Of a stretch of DNA of 64,000 nt, positions 53,135-64,000 are shown one piece after another. The stretch is from the NCBI GenBank assembly GCA_039707465.1, contig CM077643.1:244992419-245056418 (forward strand). The letters run 5' to 3'. The notes beneath the pieces are model-generated. The model was not told the DNA's origin. It saw only the letters and a list, made by a program, of their open reading frames with translations, and ran no database searches. Numbering within the stretch: the stretch's first letter is position 1; every line of letters starts with the position of its first letter. Position numbers and translations under genes: made by a program. This DNA comes from Rhabdophis nuchalis (lineage: Eukaryota > Chordata > Lepidosauria > Squamata > Natricidae).

Positions 53135-54304
53135 AGTTTCACACAGTCTCTGTCCTTGAAAGACTGTAGAACAGACTGTGCTCTTTGCCTTTTCTCAGTT
53201 GAGATCAAGGGGAATTTGGAGTGGCATCTGCCAAGTAACATGCTTTAGTAATCCATATTCAGAGAAGCCTATTTTACACTCCCACAGCTGTTTTATTCTT
53301 TTTCTGTCTTTTGGGGTAGAAAAGTTGACTGAGAGGGAGATTCCCTTGGGCTCCTTAAATGGATTTCTCGTTGTTGTTGCTATTGCTATTGTCACTGCCT
53401 TTCTTTTATGGTGCTTAGATTAATTTTTATTTTTAAGCCTACACCTTGTTATAATTTAATGCTTTTGTCTACCTCTGTTTGCATATTTCTAAGACAAGAC
53501 AAGCTCAAATGAATGCATAAATAAATAAACGTCGGGTAACATTTTCAAGAAGAAACTTTGGTTGGGCATTTAATAGCCGGTTCATTCTTCTCCCAGAGCT
53601 GGATTGCTCTGTAAAAAGTTTGAGGAAAATTGGTTCAGCTATTTTCTACTTAGCCAAGTGTTTTTCAGCTGTTAAGAAAATTGGTTCAGCTATTTTGTGC
53701 GTGACTAGCTCAGTCTTGTTTAAAATGTCAAAGTCGGTATATCTAAGTCCTGAAGCATGAACGAGTGTTACGTCCTTCCTTGGAAACTGGAAAGATACTA
53801 CTGAGTTAATGATGATCCATCCCATTGTTTATTTGCACACATTAGTACAAATAGTTGCAAAAGTGAGCTTAGTAAAGTCTAGATATGATTAAAAATGTCT
53901 AATTGAAGGGGACAAAAGAAGATTTAGCTGCAGTTTGGCTTTGGGTCTTGTCTTCGTTATTGTCTCCATCCAATCTCAAGGGCAGAAAACAACACCAGCA
54001 TGAAATTTACAGATCCTTATGACTGCAACCTCCCGACTTTCTTTGAAGCAATGGGTGACCAAGCCTAACTCATTTTTTCTACCTTGAGACTTCCCTTGAA
54101 CAGTAAATGGGAAGATCTTATTTAACACTAGTGCTACAAACAATGGGTTAAGTTTGACTCACAGTTGGGCTGGGGATGAGATGAAACCAAGTAACATGAT
54201 GGGGGCATGCTAGAAAAAAAGATTTCTACAGGTGGTGTTTATGCTGTGGTTATCTGAAAGTGGGGGAAGGGGCTTGAAATCATGCTGAATTGGCTGTTCT
54301 AGAT
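53135..54304. other. No gene recognised; fragment of an unassigned repeat at 53560-53710
   Basis: GAAAATTGGTTCAGCTATTT occurs twice (about 53626 and 53677), as in the 3' part of the dispersed repeat noted at 33350. The rest is single-copy. Confidence 0.35.
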
Positions 54305-54617
54305 GTTGGTGGATGGATGGAAACTAATCAAAGAGATAACCAACCTAGAATTAAGGAGAAATTTCCTGACAATTAGAACATTCAGTGGAACAACTTGCCT
54401 TCAGAAATTGTAGATGCTCCAACACTGGAGGTTTTTCAGAAGAGATTGGACAACCATTTGTCTGAAATGGTTTAGGGCAGGGGTCTGCAAAGTCGGCTCT
54501 TTTAAGTCCACCAGTCTTAAAAGAGCCGACTTTGCAAACCCCTGGTTTAGGGTGTCCTGCCTGAGCAGGGGGTTGAACTAGAAGACCTCCAACGTCCCTT
54601 CCAACTCTGTTATTCTG
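54305..54617 (+). mobile_element. CR1-type LINE 3' end, split by a palindromic MITE
   Basis: GATGGAAACTAATCAAAGAG, AACTTGCCTTCAGAAATTGT, GCTCCAACACTGGAGG, then after the MITE GTCCTGCCTGAGCAGGGGGT and CTTCCAACTCTGTTATTCTG. Confidence 0.9.
54478..54544. mobile_element. 67-bp perfect palindromic hAT-like MITE
   Basis: CAGGGGTCTGCAAAGTCGGC at left and its reverse complement at right, with a short centre. Perfect 8-bp TSD GTTTAGGG at 54470-54477 and 54545-54552. Inserted at the same CR1 position as the element at 15415. Confidence 0.95.
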
Positions 54618-56533
54618 CTTGTGCCCATAAAGAGATGGGCAGTAAGATGAAAGTAACTGAACAAATGCATGAGATCCTCACCGAGTAGAGAGAAAATTAG
54701 GCAATTCTCATGTAATAGAGCGGAAACAAATATTTTGCAATATTTTAAATTTTTGACAGGAGACTAGTAGATGCTGTATGATTGCATTGACAACCATGTC
54801 AGGTCATATAATCCCTAAGTGCATAGAGTTCTATTCAAATTAAGGGAATGCAAATGCAGCTCTGCTTCAGCCCTCCTGATTCAAGATAATGAGGCTTAGA
54901 CTATCTGCCCAAGGGCAAAATAGGTGTGGAGGCCAGAATAAGTGGCTTCAGCTCTCATTCTGAAGAAATCCTACACCTGGTTAATGCTCACAACTCTAAA
55001 TATTAACAATCACTAGAATAATTTTGAAGAGGGGATTCTTCTGAACAGCTGTCTGTCCACATTCATGAGTTCTGGCAGTGCTTTTACACTTCCTTATGGT
55101 GCAGTCTTAAGTGTTGTCTTTTTAGTCAGGCTTGGCGTTATTACCACATAAATTCTATTGTTTTTTCTCTCTCTCTTCTATTGTAAGCTGCAGAGATTCC
55201 TGAAGGATTTAGTAGCATATAAATCCAATAAATAAGTAAATGAAATTCTGTTCAGTTACTACCCTTAGATATATGTATCTATAATTGCAGGCCACTCTTT
55301 TTTATTTTAATAATTACTTTTAAATACCAATTTATAAAAGGGCATAAATTGAAATGAAACTAAGAAAGAGATTCAATTGTCTAAAAATGAGCAACTCATT
55401 TTTTGTTTTGAAGAATAAAACAGTACTTTTACCCCAGAGGACTGGGTACCATTTTAATCTGATAAATTAACTGGGAGTTCACATAAATAAAAATAATTCA
55501 GTCTGCAAAACTATTACTTTCTTTTCAATTCAGAAACCCATCAATAGCACATGTGAGCCAAAATTCTTTTTTAAAAGTATTATAATACCAGAAGTTAAAT
55601 TACTTTTTAACACAGAGATTTGTATTTACAGGTGATTTCAGTTTCATTGTCCAAATAATTTGTGTTGGCCATAATAGTTTAAAAGCAGGCCTTGATAAGT
55701 GCTGAAGCAGCAGACTTTTCAAATCTCCACAAATTAGGCAGAAAAGCGCTGAAGCAAATAATATATTTAACTATGTGAGAAATAAAATATAACAAGTGAA
55801 TGGAGAGGTTTTTTTTTTTAATCCAATTATAAGTTCCAGTGTTCCTATTATGATGGCTGCTTTGAAATTTCTTTCTGGGGCAGATTGCTTTAGTTGAGTC
55901 AGGAGTTAACACTTCCAGTTGACATAATGGTATGAGGTTTTACACACAGGTTTTTAATGCCAATTAATAAGTGGAAAGTCTGTCATTCATATAATGAAGC
56001 TCTGATGGCAGGTGGGTGCTTGTACAAGGGCTCTTGAGCCCAACTCATGCTAATTAGCAACCCCCCAATAACACATATAGCCTTTTGGGTGGCACTAAAA
56101 ACACCAATTAAATATACTTGAGAAGTACATTACACTCGTAGGTGAATAGGTAGTTCTTGTTTCCATATGCTGAAGTACATTTCTGAAGCCATCAAGGAGC
56201 TGCTTTATTTTTCGGATGAGAGTCTGCTGGAAAAAAAGTTGCATTTTCGGTATTTTCCAGGCTGGCATTTGTTAGATCCATTATAAAATGCTCTCAGCTT
56301 TAAATCAGATTGTTGCTGCAAACACATCTGCTGAAGCCTGAGACATTGGCCTGATAGAAATGAAGCATTCATGTAATTAGTTTCCAGATGAAAAGGAAGA
56401 AAAGGGTTAGAGGTGAGGACTCAGATGGATGCTTTATTTAAGGGCTACACTTGATGTCAGTGCTTGGCATGGTGGAGCAAATACAGAAGGGTGTATCATA
56501 GCTTAAACTAAAATATATATATTTATAATGGAT
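54618..56533. other. Mostly single-copy; LINE-like tail at about 55180-55245
   Basis: TATTGTAAGCTGCAGAGATT and TAGCATATAAATCCAATAAA resemble a LINE 3' terminus. The stretch 56000-56400 is repeat-free and listed as a conserved-noncoding candidate. No gene recognised. Confidence 0.4.
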
Positions 56534-56896
56534 GTGGTGGGTGGCTCAGTGGCTAAGACACTGAGCTTGTTGATCAGAAAAGTCAGCAAATTGGCGGTTC
56601 GAATCCCTAGCCCCATGTAATGGAGCGAGCTCCTGTTACTTGTCCCAGATTCTGCCAACCCAGCAATTCGAAAACATGTAAAAATGCAAGTAGAAAAATG
56701 GGAACCACATTTGGTGGAAAGGTAACAGAATTCCATGCGCCTTTGCCATTTAGTCATGCCGTCCACATGACCACGGAGAACGTCTTCGGACAGTGCTGGC
56801 TTTGAAATAGAGATGAGCACTGCCCTCCAGAGTCAGGAATGACTAGCACATATGTGCGAGGGGAACCTTTTCCTACCTCCCTCCCTCCCTCCCTAC
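56534..56896 (+). mobile_element. tRNA-derived SINE, full-length copy
   Basis: Head GTGGCTCAGTGGCTAAGACA (A box) and GGCGGTTCGAATCCCTAGCC (B box), body CCAACCCAGCAATTCGAAAA, TGCAAGTAGAAAAATGGGAA, GGAAAGGTAACAGAATTCCA, CATGACCACGGAGAACGTCT, and 3' end GTCAGGAATGACTAGCACAT, GCGAGGGGAACCTTTTCCTA with a CCCT-unit tail. Best copy of this family. Confidence 0.92.
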
Positions 56897-56913
56897 CTAA
56901 AGATCTTCTAGGG

Positions 56914-57047
56914 CAGGGCTGTCAAACACCTGGCCTGTGGGCCAGATGTGTCATGTGCTGGCCATGCCCACACCCATTTTAGTGAAGGGGGAAAAGTTCT
57001 GATATATCAAGTGATGCCACTGGGACCCCGCGGGTTTGATATCCCTG
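56914..57047. mobile_element. hAT-like element, CAGGGGTGTCAAAC family
   Basis: Left CAGGGCTGTCAAACACCTGG, right GCGGGTTTGATATCCCTG. Octamers TTCTAGGG and TTCTGGGG (56906-56913, 57048-57055) differ at one base. Confidence 0.9.
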
Positions 57048-57055
57048 TTCTGGGG

Positions 57056-57948
57056 GCTTGATATCTTAAAAAGAAACAAGTGACCAGGAGATCAGAACCA
57101 CTTAAGAGCTAAAGACATTAAGGGCAAATGAAGTTGATAATTGTGCTTACTGAATCTACTTCTCGTGCTGTATGCCCCAGCACTTGACTGAAGGACACTA
57201 TCCATTCCTACCTACTCTAGTGTCATGTTTCCTAATTTGTCAACCTGGGTGAGAGATAGTGATGGTTATCTTCCTCAGCCATCTCTCAAACATGGTGCCA
57301 ATTCTCGCATGACAAGTATCTTTTGATTACTTGTTGCCATGGTTTTCTGAGCAGATTGAGCCTTGAAACCTTTCTTGATTACCCTTCTCTTGAATCCTGT
57401 TTGCTCAGGTCTGTTGCCACTATCCAGAGTGCACTTCAACTCTCAAAGCTATGCGGTTGTGAACTATAAGAAATACATTTCTATCTTGTTCCTGATTGGT
57501 AGTAATAGATTTAGGTTATGGAATACCCAACCTACATTTCTTGTACTAGTTGCTAATCCTGATTTCAGGTGCAATTCAAAATGCTCTCATCATATTCAGG
57601 CCCCTCCATGGTTTTTGACTTCCAGCTACCTTTATTATTTAAGACTACCCATGTGGGGAGTGTTTATGGAGGTTGTCACTCCATATGAAGTGATAGGAAC
57701 GATACTTTGCTTCTCAAGATACAAGACACTCTGAAACTCCTAACTGTTCAGAAATTGCTTGGAATCTGACTCTTCCAGTAGGTCTTTGGGAATTCTTTTT
57801 GAATCTTTTGGTGTGCTGACTGCCTGTTGGGTAGTTATTTGGTATTAAGTGTTCCTGATTTTACCAAACACATTTATCCTGCTTTTTGTAAATTACTTTG
57901 TGTTCAGTGGAACCAGAAGGTATATAAAATGTGTACAATGTACATAAA
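57056..57948. other. No gene recognised; possibly an old LINE 3' end
   Basis: The end near 57885-57935 (TTTGTAAATTACTTTGTGTT, GAAGGTATATAAAATGTG) resembles a LINE terminus. The 123-codon plus frame at 57363-57734 shows no recognisable motif. Confidence 0.3.
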
Positions 57949-58268
57949 GGTAAAGGTAAAAGTCCCTCTCATACATATGTGCTAGTTGTTCCTGGCTCTA
58001 GGGGGGCGGTGCTCATCTTCGTTTCAAAGCCAAGGAGCCAGCGCTCTCTGAAGACATTCTCCATGGTCATGTGGCTGGCATGACTAAACACCGAAGACAC
58101 ATAGAGCGCTGTTACCTTCCCACCAAAGGTGGTTCCTATTTTTCTACTTGCATTTTTATATGCTTTACAACTGCTAGGTTGGCAGAAACTGGGGATTCAA
58201 ACTGCCGAATTGTCAGTTTTCCTGATTGATAAGCTCAGTGCCTTAGCCTCTGAGCCACCGTGTCCCTT
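57949..58268 (-). mobile_element. tRNA-derived SINE, antisense full-length copy
   Basis: From the tail AAAGGTAAAGGTAAAAGTCC back through CATGGTCATGTGGCTGGCAT and TTCCCACCAAAGGTGGTTCC to the head GCCTTAGCCTCTGAGCCACC. Same family as 56534. Confidence 0.9.
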
Positions 58269-58726
58269 TACAGAGTACATATATATATATATACACATTT
58301 ATACATTGATACTCATTTTTCTAAATGCATTGGCGTGATACTGGAGCTAGTGCCAGTGATTCTATCAGGTGACAGCTTCCAGACATTAGTTCACCATTGC
58401 AATAGCTATTTTCATTTGTTTAATTAAAGAAAAGAATGAGCTAGAGCTAATCAGAAAGTCAACATGAGATATCCCAGTCCCAACTTTGATTAGTTTCTCC
58501 AATCAGCTTTATAAATATATTAATTACAAGTGATATAACTTGTCTGATTGGAAACATTTAATAGTGGGAAATATTAATAGCTTCAGAAAAGGGAAAAACA
58601 GTTCTATATGTCCCTAGCAAATGTTTGCAAATAAGAGTTGTCGAAATAAAGTAGACTGATTCTTGCAAAAGTTCACAGGTTAAGACTGTGGTGCTTCAGT
58701 TAGTAGGGCTGAAATCAACTTCAGTG
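58269..58726. other. (TA)n run then single-copy sequence
   Basis: Short TA repeat at about 58277-58293; nothing else recognised. Confidence 0.4.
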
Positions 58727-59000
58727 CAGGGGTGGGATTCTACTTCTTCGGACCGGTTTGCACAAACTGGTAGCTTTGACAATCAACTGGGAGTGAGTCG
58801 GTTCTCGCTGATGATCAAATGGGCCCACTATTTTTCTACCATTATCTTCTCAGCTGATTCGCTCCGCAAAGCAAATGGCCACATGAATCAGCTGGGTTAC
58901 TCCTTGGAAGAAACCCGGAAATGAAGATTTCTTCAAACTCTGCATGCGCAAATCGCGCGATCATCGAACTGGTTTTTAAACTGGGAGGATCCCACCACTG
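58727..59000. mobile_element. hAT-like element, CAGTGGTGGG family
   Basis: Left CAGGGGTGGGATTCTACTTC, right GGGAGGATCCCACCACTG; octamers CTTCAGTG and CTTCAGTA (58719-58726, 59001-59008) differ at one base. Confidence 0.92.
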
Positions 59001-59008
59001 CTTCAGTA

Positions 59009-59572
59009 GTAAGACAGTTTTCAAATTGCAGTTGCTAAACAAACTGAGCTGTAGAGCAAATTAGGCCAAGCTACTTACAGGATAAAAAGGTTACTGTTAG
59101 TCCCCCGTCAGTCCGTCCCCCCCCCCCCACTATAAACAAGAAAACCATACAAAGAAACTTCTTTGGCTTCATCTAGTTACTAAGTAACATACTTCCACTG
59201 CTGTTAATTAGCTGTGTACCCTGGGTGACCTCTTTATTTCTGAAAAACTCTAAGGGTAATTGGTATCTGTCAGGTATAATTCCTTGTCATCATTATTCCA
59301 ACAGCATCCATAGTGGGATAATAAAAATGCCTTAGACTGATGACAACGTACGTGTCATTAGCAGATTGAAAAGAAGGGTGTTTCTCTGGTCTTCTGACTA
59401 CAAGTAACATAGATATTTCATTTCCCTGATCACAAAGTTCAGCCTGGTGACAAAGTTCAGTTTGAGGGTAACAAAGGTATTTCAAGTCCACTACCAAGTT
59501 TGAAGGCAGCATAAAGAAGTTCCTGGACATTTATTTTTATTTTTACTTTTATTTTACTTTATTTATTTATAT
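59009..59572. other. Single-copy sequence, no gene recognised
   Basis: Oligo-C run near 59119-59128. Imperfect direct repeat around CAAAGTTCAGCCTGGTGA / CAAAGTTCAGTTTGAGG (59431-59467). Confidence 0.4.
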
Positions 59573-59690
59573 CGGTGGTGGGTTCCTACCGGTTCGAACT
59601 GGTTCAGCCAGACCGGTAGTAGTTTGGCAGCCGGGGTCACTGGAACTGGCAATGACCGAGGCCTGCCACGCCCCCGAATCGGTTTTCCTA
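59573..59690. mobile_element. hAT-like element, CAGTGGTGGG family, truncated
   Basis: Left end CGGTGGTGGGTTCCTACCGG and TCACTGGAACTGGCAATGAC match 50107. The right half is missing, ending near TCGGTTTTCCTATCC. Confidence 0.75.
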
Positions 59691-59818
59691 TCCTGGTGCC
59701 TCTGAAAAGCTCCAACAGGATTGAAAGTAATAATCAGTCTTGTCATGCTCCAGAACTGCCATAGCTAGGATAGGATGCCTAGGAAGACACTGTGCAGTTT
59801 TGACCTTTCAATACAGTA
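59691..59818. other. Short spacer, nothing recognised
   Basis: Between a truncated hAT and a Tigger-like element. Confidence 0.3.
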
Positions 59819-60181
59819 CAGGTAGTCCTCGATTTACCACAGTTCATTTAGTGACCATTCAAAGTTACAACGGAACTGAAAAAAGTAACCTATGTTCTTT
59901 TCTCAACCTGTATAGCCTCTCCATGATCATGTGACCATCCTGATGCTTGGCAACTGGTTACATACTTCCATGTGATCCCCTTTTGCAACCTTTGGACAAG
60001 CGAAGTCACTGGTGAAGCCAGATTCACTTAACAAACAAGTTGCTAACTTATCAACTGCAGTGATTCACTTAACAAGTATGGCAAGGAAGGTCGTAAAATG
60101 AGGGAAAACTCACTTAACCAATGTCTCACTTAACAGCAGAAATGTTAGGGTCAGTTGTGGTCATAAGACAAGGACTACCTG
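59819..60181. mobile_element. Tigger-like element, full length
   Basis: Starts CAGGTAGTCCTCGATTTACC and ends ATAAGACAAGGACTACCTG, TA on both sides. Interior motifs as at 45516. Confidence 0.93.
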
Positions 60182-60223
60182 TATATAAACAGCCTGTGAC
60201 ATGCAAGAGGGAGGGAGTTTATT

Positions 60224-60549
60224 CAGGGGTGAAATGCTCCCGGTTTGGACCGGTCCCCCGAAATGGTAGTAAAAATTCTACTGGTTCAGGTGAACTGGAA
60301 TTTCGGATGATCAGCTGTGACACATGATTTATATTAGCTGGAATCGTTAGATTTCCTGTTTTCTAGCTAATCTAAATCACATGGCACAGCAGATTTCCCC
60401 CTCGCTGTTCTACTTAATTTTGCAGGTATGCTCAGTAGCAGACACATCCCACTTTGACACTTCACGCATGTGCAGAAGGTCCTGTGCATGCACAGGACCT
60501 TTAGAAGAGCTACTAAACCAGTAGTAAAGATAAGTTCATTTCACCCCTG
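60224..60549. mobile_element. hAT-like element, CAGGGGTGAAATGC type
   Basis: Left CAGGGGTGAAATGCTCCCGG, right AAGTTCATTTCACCCCTG. Perfect 8-bp TSD AGTTTATT (60216-60223, 60550-60557). Confidence 0.93.
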
Positions 60550-60557
60550 AGTTTATT

Positions 60558-60973
60558 CAGTTTTAAAATACATGGGGTAAAATGCTAGGATAGCGACTGT
60601 GGTCAGTACTGTAAATCCAATCACTGCAAAATATTTCTGGAGTACTTGAGAAGCATGCTGTACCAAAATGATGGTCGATAAGTTGAAAATTAACATTCCT
60701 AGAAATAAATAAGTTATAACTCATATAGCCCTTGGGACAAATCATTATATTTGGTCTTATCAATTTTTTCATTAAATTAATTAATTTTTCTTTTAAAAAA
60801 TCTACTTTTAATTCTGTGCAATTTGACAGTCGTCCCTGCACCTTGGAATTGAATCCCATAGTTCCAATGTGTGCAGTGTGAAGAAACACTTTCTTTAATG
60901 TCTTCTGAATTTTACTTCATTTAATTGCACCAGAGTGCATCAACTCTACGTGTTACTCACTTTCTCCACATCA
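60558..60973. other. Single-copy sequence, no gene recognised
   Basis: A 108-codon minus frame (60563-60889) has no recognisable motif. Confidence 0.4.
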
Positions 60974-61212
60974 TACAATACAATACAATACAATAGCAGA
61001 GTTGGAAGGGACCTTGTAGGTCTTCTAGTCCAACCCCCTGCGTGGGCAGGGACCTTATACCATTTCAAACAAATGGCTGTCTAACATCTTTTTAAAAACT
61101 TCCAGGGTTGGGGCATTCACAACTGCTGGAGGCAAGCTGTTCCAGAGGTTAATTGTTCTTACTGTTAGGAAATTTCTCCTTAGTTCTAAGTTGCTTCTCT
61201 CCTTGTTTTTTA
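60974..61212 (-). mobile_element. CR1-type LINE 3' end with pentamer tail
   Basis: The left edge is four to five ATACA units, then AGAGTTGGAAGGGACCTTGT, GTCTTCTAGTCCAACCCCCT, GGCATTCACAACTGCTGGAG and CTCCTTAGTTCTAAGTTGCT, the reverse of the CR1 3' end. Confidence 0.9.
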
Positions 61213-61797
61213 TGCATCGTTATAATGTCCTCCTTTACTAAACTTGCTTTGAACTGTCCCCCCCCCCACATCTATATTGAATAAATCATATTGGTTAAGC
61301 CCTGAACTATGGCATGCAAACTACAACAAGTAGATTCACAGATCTTCATTAGAGTAGAAAAACCTTAAGAAATGACTATGATGGGTAAGTTAAATATAAC
61401 CAGCTCATATAACCTTTTGACTCCTAAGGATATAGTCCTAGCCCTCTGATCATTTGAGCTGACCTCTTCAAGAGAAACCCTCTAATTGAAAAGGAACCTG
61501 TATTTCAACAAGCTTTATTTGACTAATTAGCCTAAGTCTACATAAACTGCGATTGTTCAAAGCTTTTGCTATTTTTCTTCTGCTCTTGCTGACATTGGTA
61601 GCCTTGAGGCAAATCACTGGCTTATCGCTTTTCTTTTCTGGAAATCAATATAAATGAAAGTTATAAACTGAGTTGTTTATTATGGAGAGTGTAAGGGGAT
61701 ATGCCAGGAGAAATGGATCAAGGATTGCAGCCTTGTTGATTAGTCTGGTCTTGCTAAAAATCATGGTGCTCTTAGTTGCAAGAAAGCATGTAGATAC
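61213..61797. other. Repeat-free block, conserved-noncoding candidate
   Basis: After an oligo-C run (61258-61267) no repeat termini are seen. The part from 61430 to 61650 has mixed composition. Confidence 0.35.
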
Positions 61798-62276
<479 letters not shown>

Positions 62277-62299
62277 GTAGATACTCATCTGCACATACA

Positions 62300-62343
62300 A
62301 AAGCAAGCAAGCAAGCAAGCAAACAAACAAACAAACAAACAAG
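62300..62343. repeat. (AAGC)n/(AAAC)n microsatellite
   Basis: Four to five AAGC units followed by five to six AAAC units. Confidence 0.93.
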
Positions 62344-63162
62344 TCCCCAAACTCCAGAAAGAGTCCAAAAGCTCAGAAGACAAAACCTCTGGTCCCGGTG
62401 ACCGGCCCAGATTGGATCCTGAAATAAACAAAGAATCTGTGAAATTTATGAAAAGTTGTATTTTATGGGCCAGTTGGCAAATAGCAATTTCAAAAACCAC
62501 CTAGTTTTTGCAAATGTATGAACCTCCTTCTTAAAAAAAATTAAACTATGGTTTCACATCCTTGTGAGGTTATTCTTCAAAGGTATCTAAGATGCTACCC
62601 TTGAACACTGAGATATAAACTAACCTGAGCATTATTCAGTGTGTTCTTTAAAAAAAACTTGTTTATATACAGGTGAAGAATTATTCTTAGAGATATTCTT
62701 AGCTTTTCATTGAGTTCTTCGATAGATTAACTTGAACAATTCATTTGTCTTTCCTATATAGTTAACACTGCTTGACAGCTGAGCTAATTACCTACCTATA
62801 CCTGATTATTTAATATGGTTTACTGGCATAAATATTCTGAATGCAAATATTTAATTGTCTAGGTTGACAGGTGAAATGTTATTTTTAATTTCAATAATGT
62901 GGTATGAAATATTTTTGCAATTTCAAAAAAGATATAACCCCACCCCGCCCTTTCTACCTGCAGTTGTCTACTGGTTTTTTGTGTGTGCCTGATCAAACTT
63001 TTTTGTCAAAGTAATAGCTCACAATTGCCACCATCCAATCTCTACTCTCATTATTTTTTGATTTAGGTCTCAGCACTAATGTATTCAAAATTCTAAAGAA
63101 CTGACTTTCCATTCCGTGGATCTTGTAATAGCACACTGCATGTGGGGATTAATGATTTAGTT
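62344..63162. other. Repeat-free AT-rich block, conserved-noncoding candidate
   Basis: No coding frame, SINE, LINE or hAT signature. Contains several TAATTA/ATTTAAT-type words between 62700 and 62900. Confidence 0.35.
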
Positions 63163-63296
63163 CGGGGGTGTCAAATTTGCAGCCCTTGGCCCGGATGTGT
63201 CACACACTGGCCCTGCCCACCCTGTTTAGTGAATGGGAAAAAAGGTCACGATACATCATGTGATGACAACGTAATGCCGCGAGTTTGACATCCCTG
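63163..63296. mobile_element. hAT-like element, CAGGGGTGTCAAAC family
   Basis: Left CGGGGGTGTCAAATTTGCAG, right GCGAGTTTGACATCCCTG. Perfect 8-bp TSD ATTTAGTT (63155-63162, 63297-63304). Confidence 0.93.
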
Positions 63297-63472
63297 ATTT
63301 AGTTAATCTTATCCGGATTTAGGAGTTTAGGAAGGTTGGGAACTGGAAAAAAAAATCTTGGAGGCAAATGACTTTTATGAATAGCTAGGGAAACTATGAC
63401 AATGTTTCCCTAAAGCCATAGAATTACGACCACCTCAAAGGAGGTCTTGTCCAAAATTATGCACACTGTGTA
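63297..63472. other. Short single-copy stretch
   Basis: Nothing recognised. Confidence 0.3.
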
Positions 63473-63508
63473 TCTATATCTATATCTATATCTATATCTA
63501 TATCTATG
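63473..63508. repeat. (TATATC)n microsatellite
   Basis: Six hexamer units, the same unit as at 48340-48388, again directly beside a hammerhead-bearing repeat. Confidence 0.95.
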
Positions 63509-63935
63509 GTCTCTGGGTTGAGCCAAAAAGGCAGAAAAGGATGACAGTTTGTCTCCTCCCTTAAAGGGGCCCATAACAGGAGTTGTGAAAATATTATCTC
63601 ATTAAAAGAGTCCTGTAAGGCTGATGTAATCATACATCAGTCAATGTAATCAATCAATCATCATAGAACTAGGATAGATCTATTTCGAGCTTATTAGCTC
63701 TCATCAGCTAGCCATACCCTTACTGGGATTCGAATAGATCTATCCTAGTCTCCCTGACTTATTTATTGATCAGCTCAAAAACGTAACACACATATAAAAA
63801 AATTACACAACGGAATTCATGGCTTTCTGTCTAGATGGTCTTTGGTGATCAGCCGAAAGGCAGAAAAGGAAACAGTATGTCTCCTCCCTTAATTGGGGCC
63901 TAATAACAGGTTGTTGTGAAACCTGCAGAGAATAT
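63509..63935. mobile_element. Second hammerhead-bearing retroelement cluster
   Basis: GTCTCTGGGTTGAGCC (63509) and GTCTCCTCCCTTAAAGGGGC (about 63561), then an inverted pair with a hammerhead in the left arm (63667-63713) and a half copy in the right arm (63734-63750), then TTATTTATTGATCAGCTC, GTAACACACATA and the segment TGTCTAGATGGTC to CTCCTCCCTTAATTGGGGCC found at 48230-48320. Continues toward the window edge. Confidence 0.7.
63667..63713 (-). ncRNA. Hammerhead ribozyme, type I, copy F (intact core)
   Basis: Minus strand: stem I GGCTAG/CTAGTT (two G.U pairs), core CTGATGA (63707-63701), stem II GAGCT-AATA-AGCTC, GAAA, stem III TA-GATC-TA, TC. Predicted cleavage between 63673 and 63672. 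All invariant residues are present. Confidence 0.9.
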
Positions 63936-64000
63936 ATATATTCTTTCTGAACTAAATTAGAAATGCAGCCAGTAAGAATGAACATACATATGAATGCAAT

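Noticed and set aside
56534..56620. Functional tRNA gene
   Set aside because: A and B boxes are present but the sequence continues into a SINE body with other dispersed copies; no acceptor stem pairing seen.

Overview
The window looks like nuclear DNA of a squamate reptile, most likely a snake. The main evidence is the repeats: CR1/L3-type LINEs ending in AATAG-type pentamer microsatellites (the 'Snake1' pattern), L2-, CR1-, L1- and RTE-type LINE fragments, tRNA- and 5S-rRNA-derived SINEs of squamate type, many short hAT and Tigger-like DNA transposons with visible target-site duplications (TSDs), and long simple repeats. I found no host protein-coding exon I can defend. The sequence reads as intergenic or long-intron DNA. 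Family names come from remembered consensus features, not database searches.

Layout. 1-11 kb is mostly single-copy sequence with a compound trinucleotide repeat, a (TCC)n tract, SINEs and a minus-strand L3 LINE. 11-17 kb is densely nested: a hAT inside an L3, an L2 inside a hAT, a palindromic MITE inside a CR1, and a tiny L2 stub inside a Tigger-like element. 17-29 kb holds hAT, L2, L1, non-LTR reverse transcriptase and RTE pieces and an LTR candidate. At 29-31 kb an L1-type element with ORF1 but no ORF2 sits inside a SINE with an 18-bp TSD. 31-46 kb has more hAT and Tigger elements, a solo LTR inside a Tigger-like copy, two GC-rich terminal-inverted-repeat elements and a higher-order CTAC repeat. 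46-47 kb has the longest CR1 reverse-transcriptase remnant.

The most notable region is 47.5-49.1 kb, with relatives at 63.5-63.95 kb and 36.6 kb. It holds six 47-nt copies of a type I hammerhead self-cleaving ribozyme. Five have an intact core; one has C3 changed to U. Paired changes between copies preserve stems I, II and III. Three copies lie in direct order about 217 and 262 nt apart, and five of the six have a tRNA-like B box upstream (truncated in the 63.7-kb copy). This matches what is known of Penelope-like elements and animal retrozymes, which carry hammerheads and can yield small circular RNAs. Three nearby or related foldbacks share a second hammerhead-like hairpin.

Several single-copy blocks (about 1.2-1.56, 49.2-49.9, 56.0-56.4, 61.4-61.65 and 62.6-62.95 kb) look like candidate conserved noncoding elements by their texture only.
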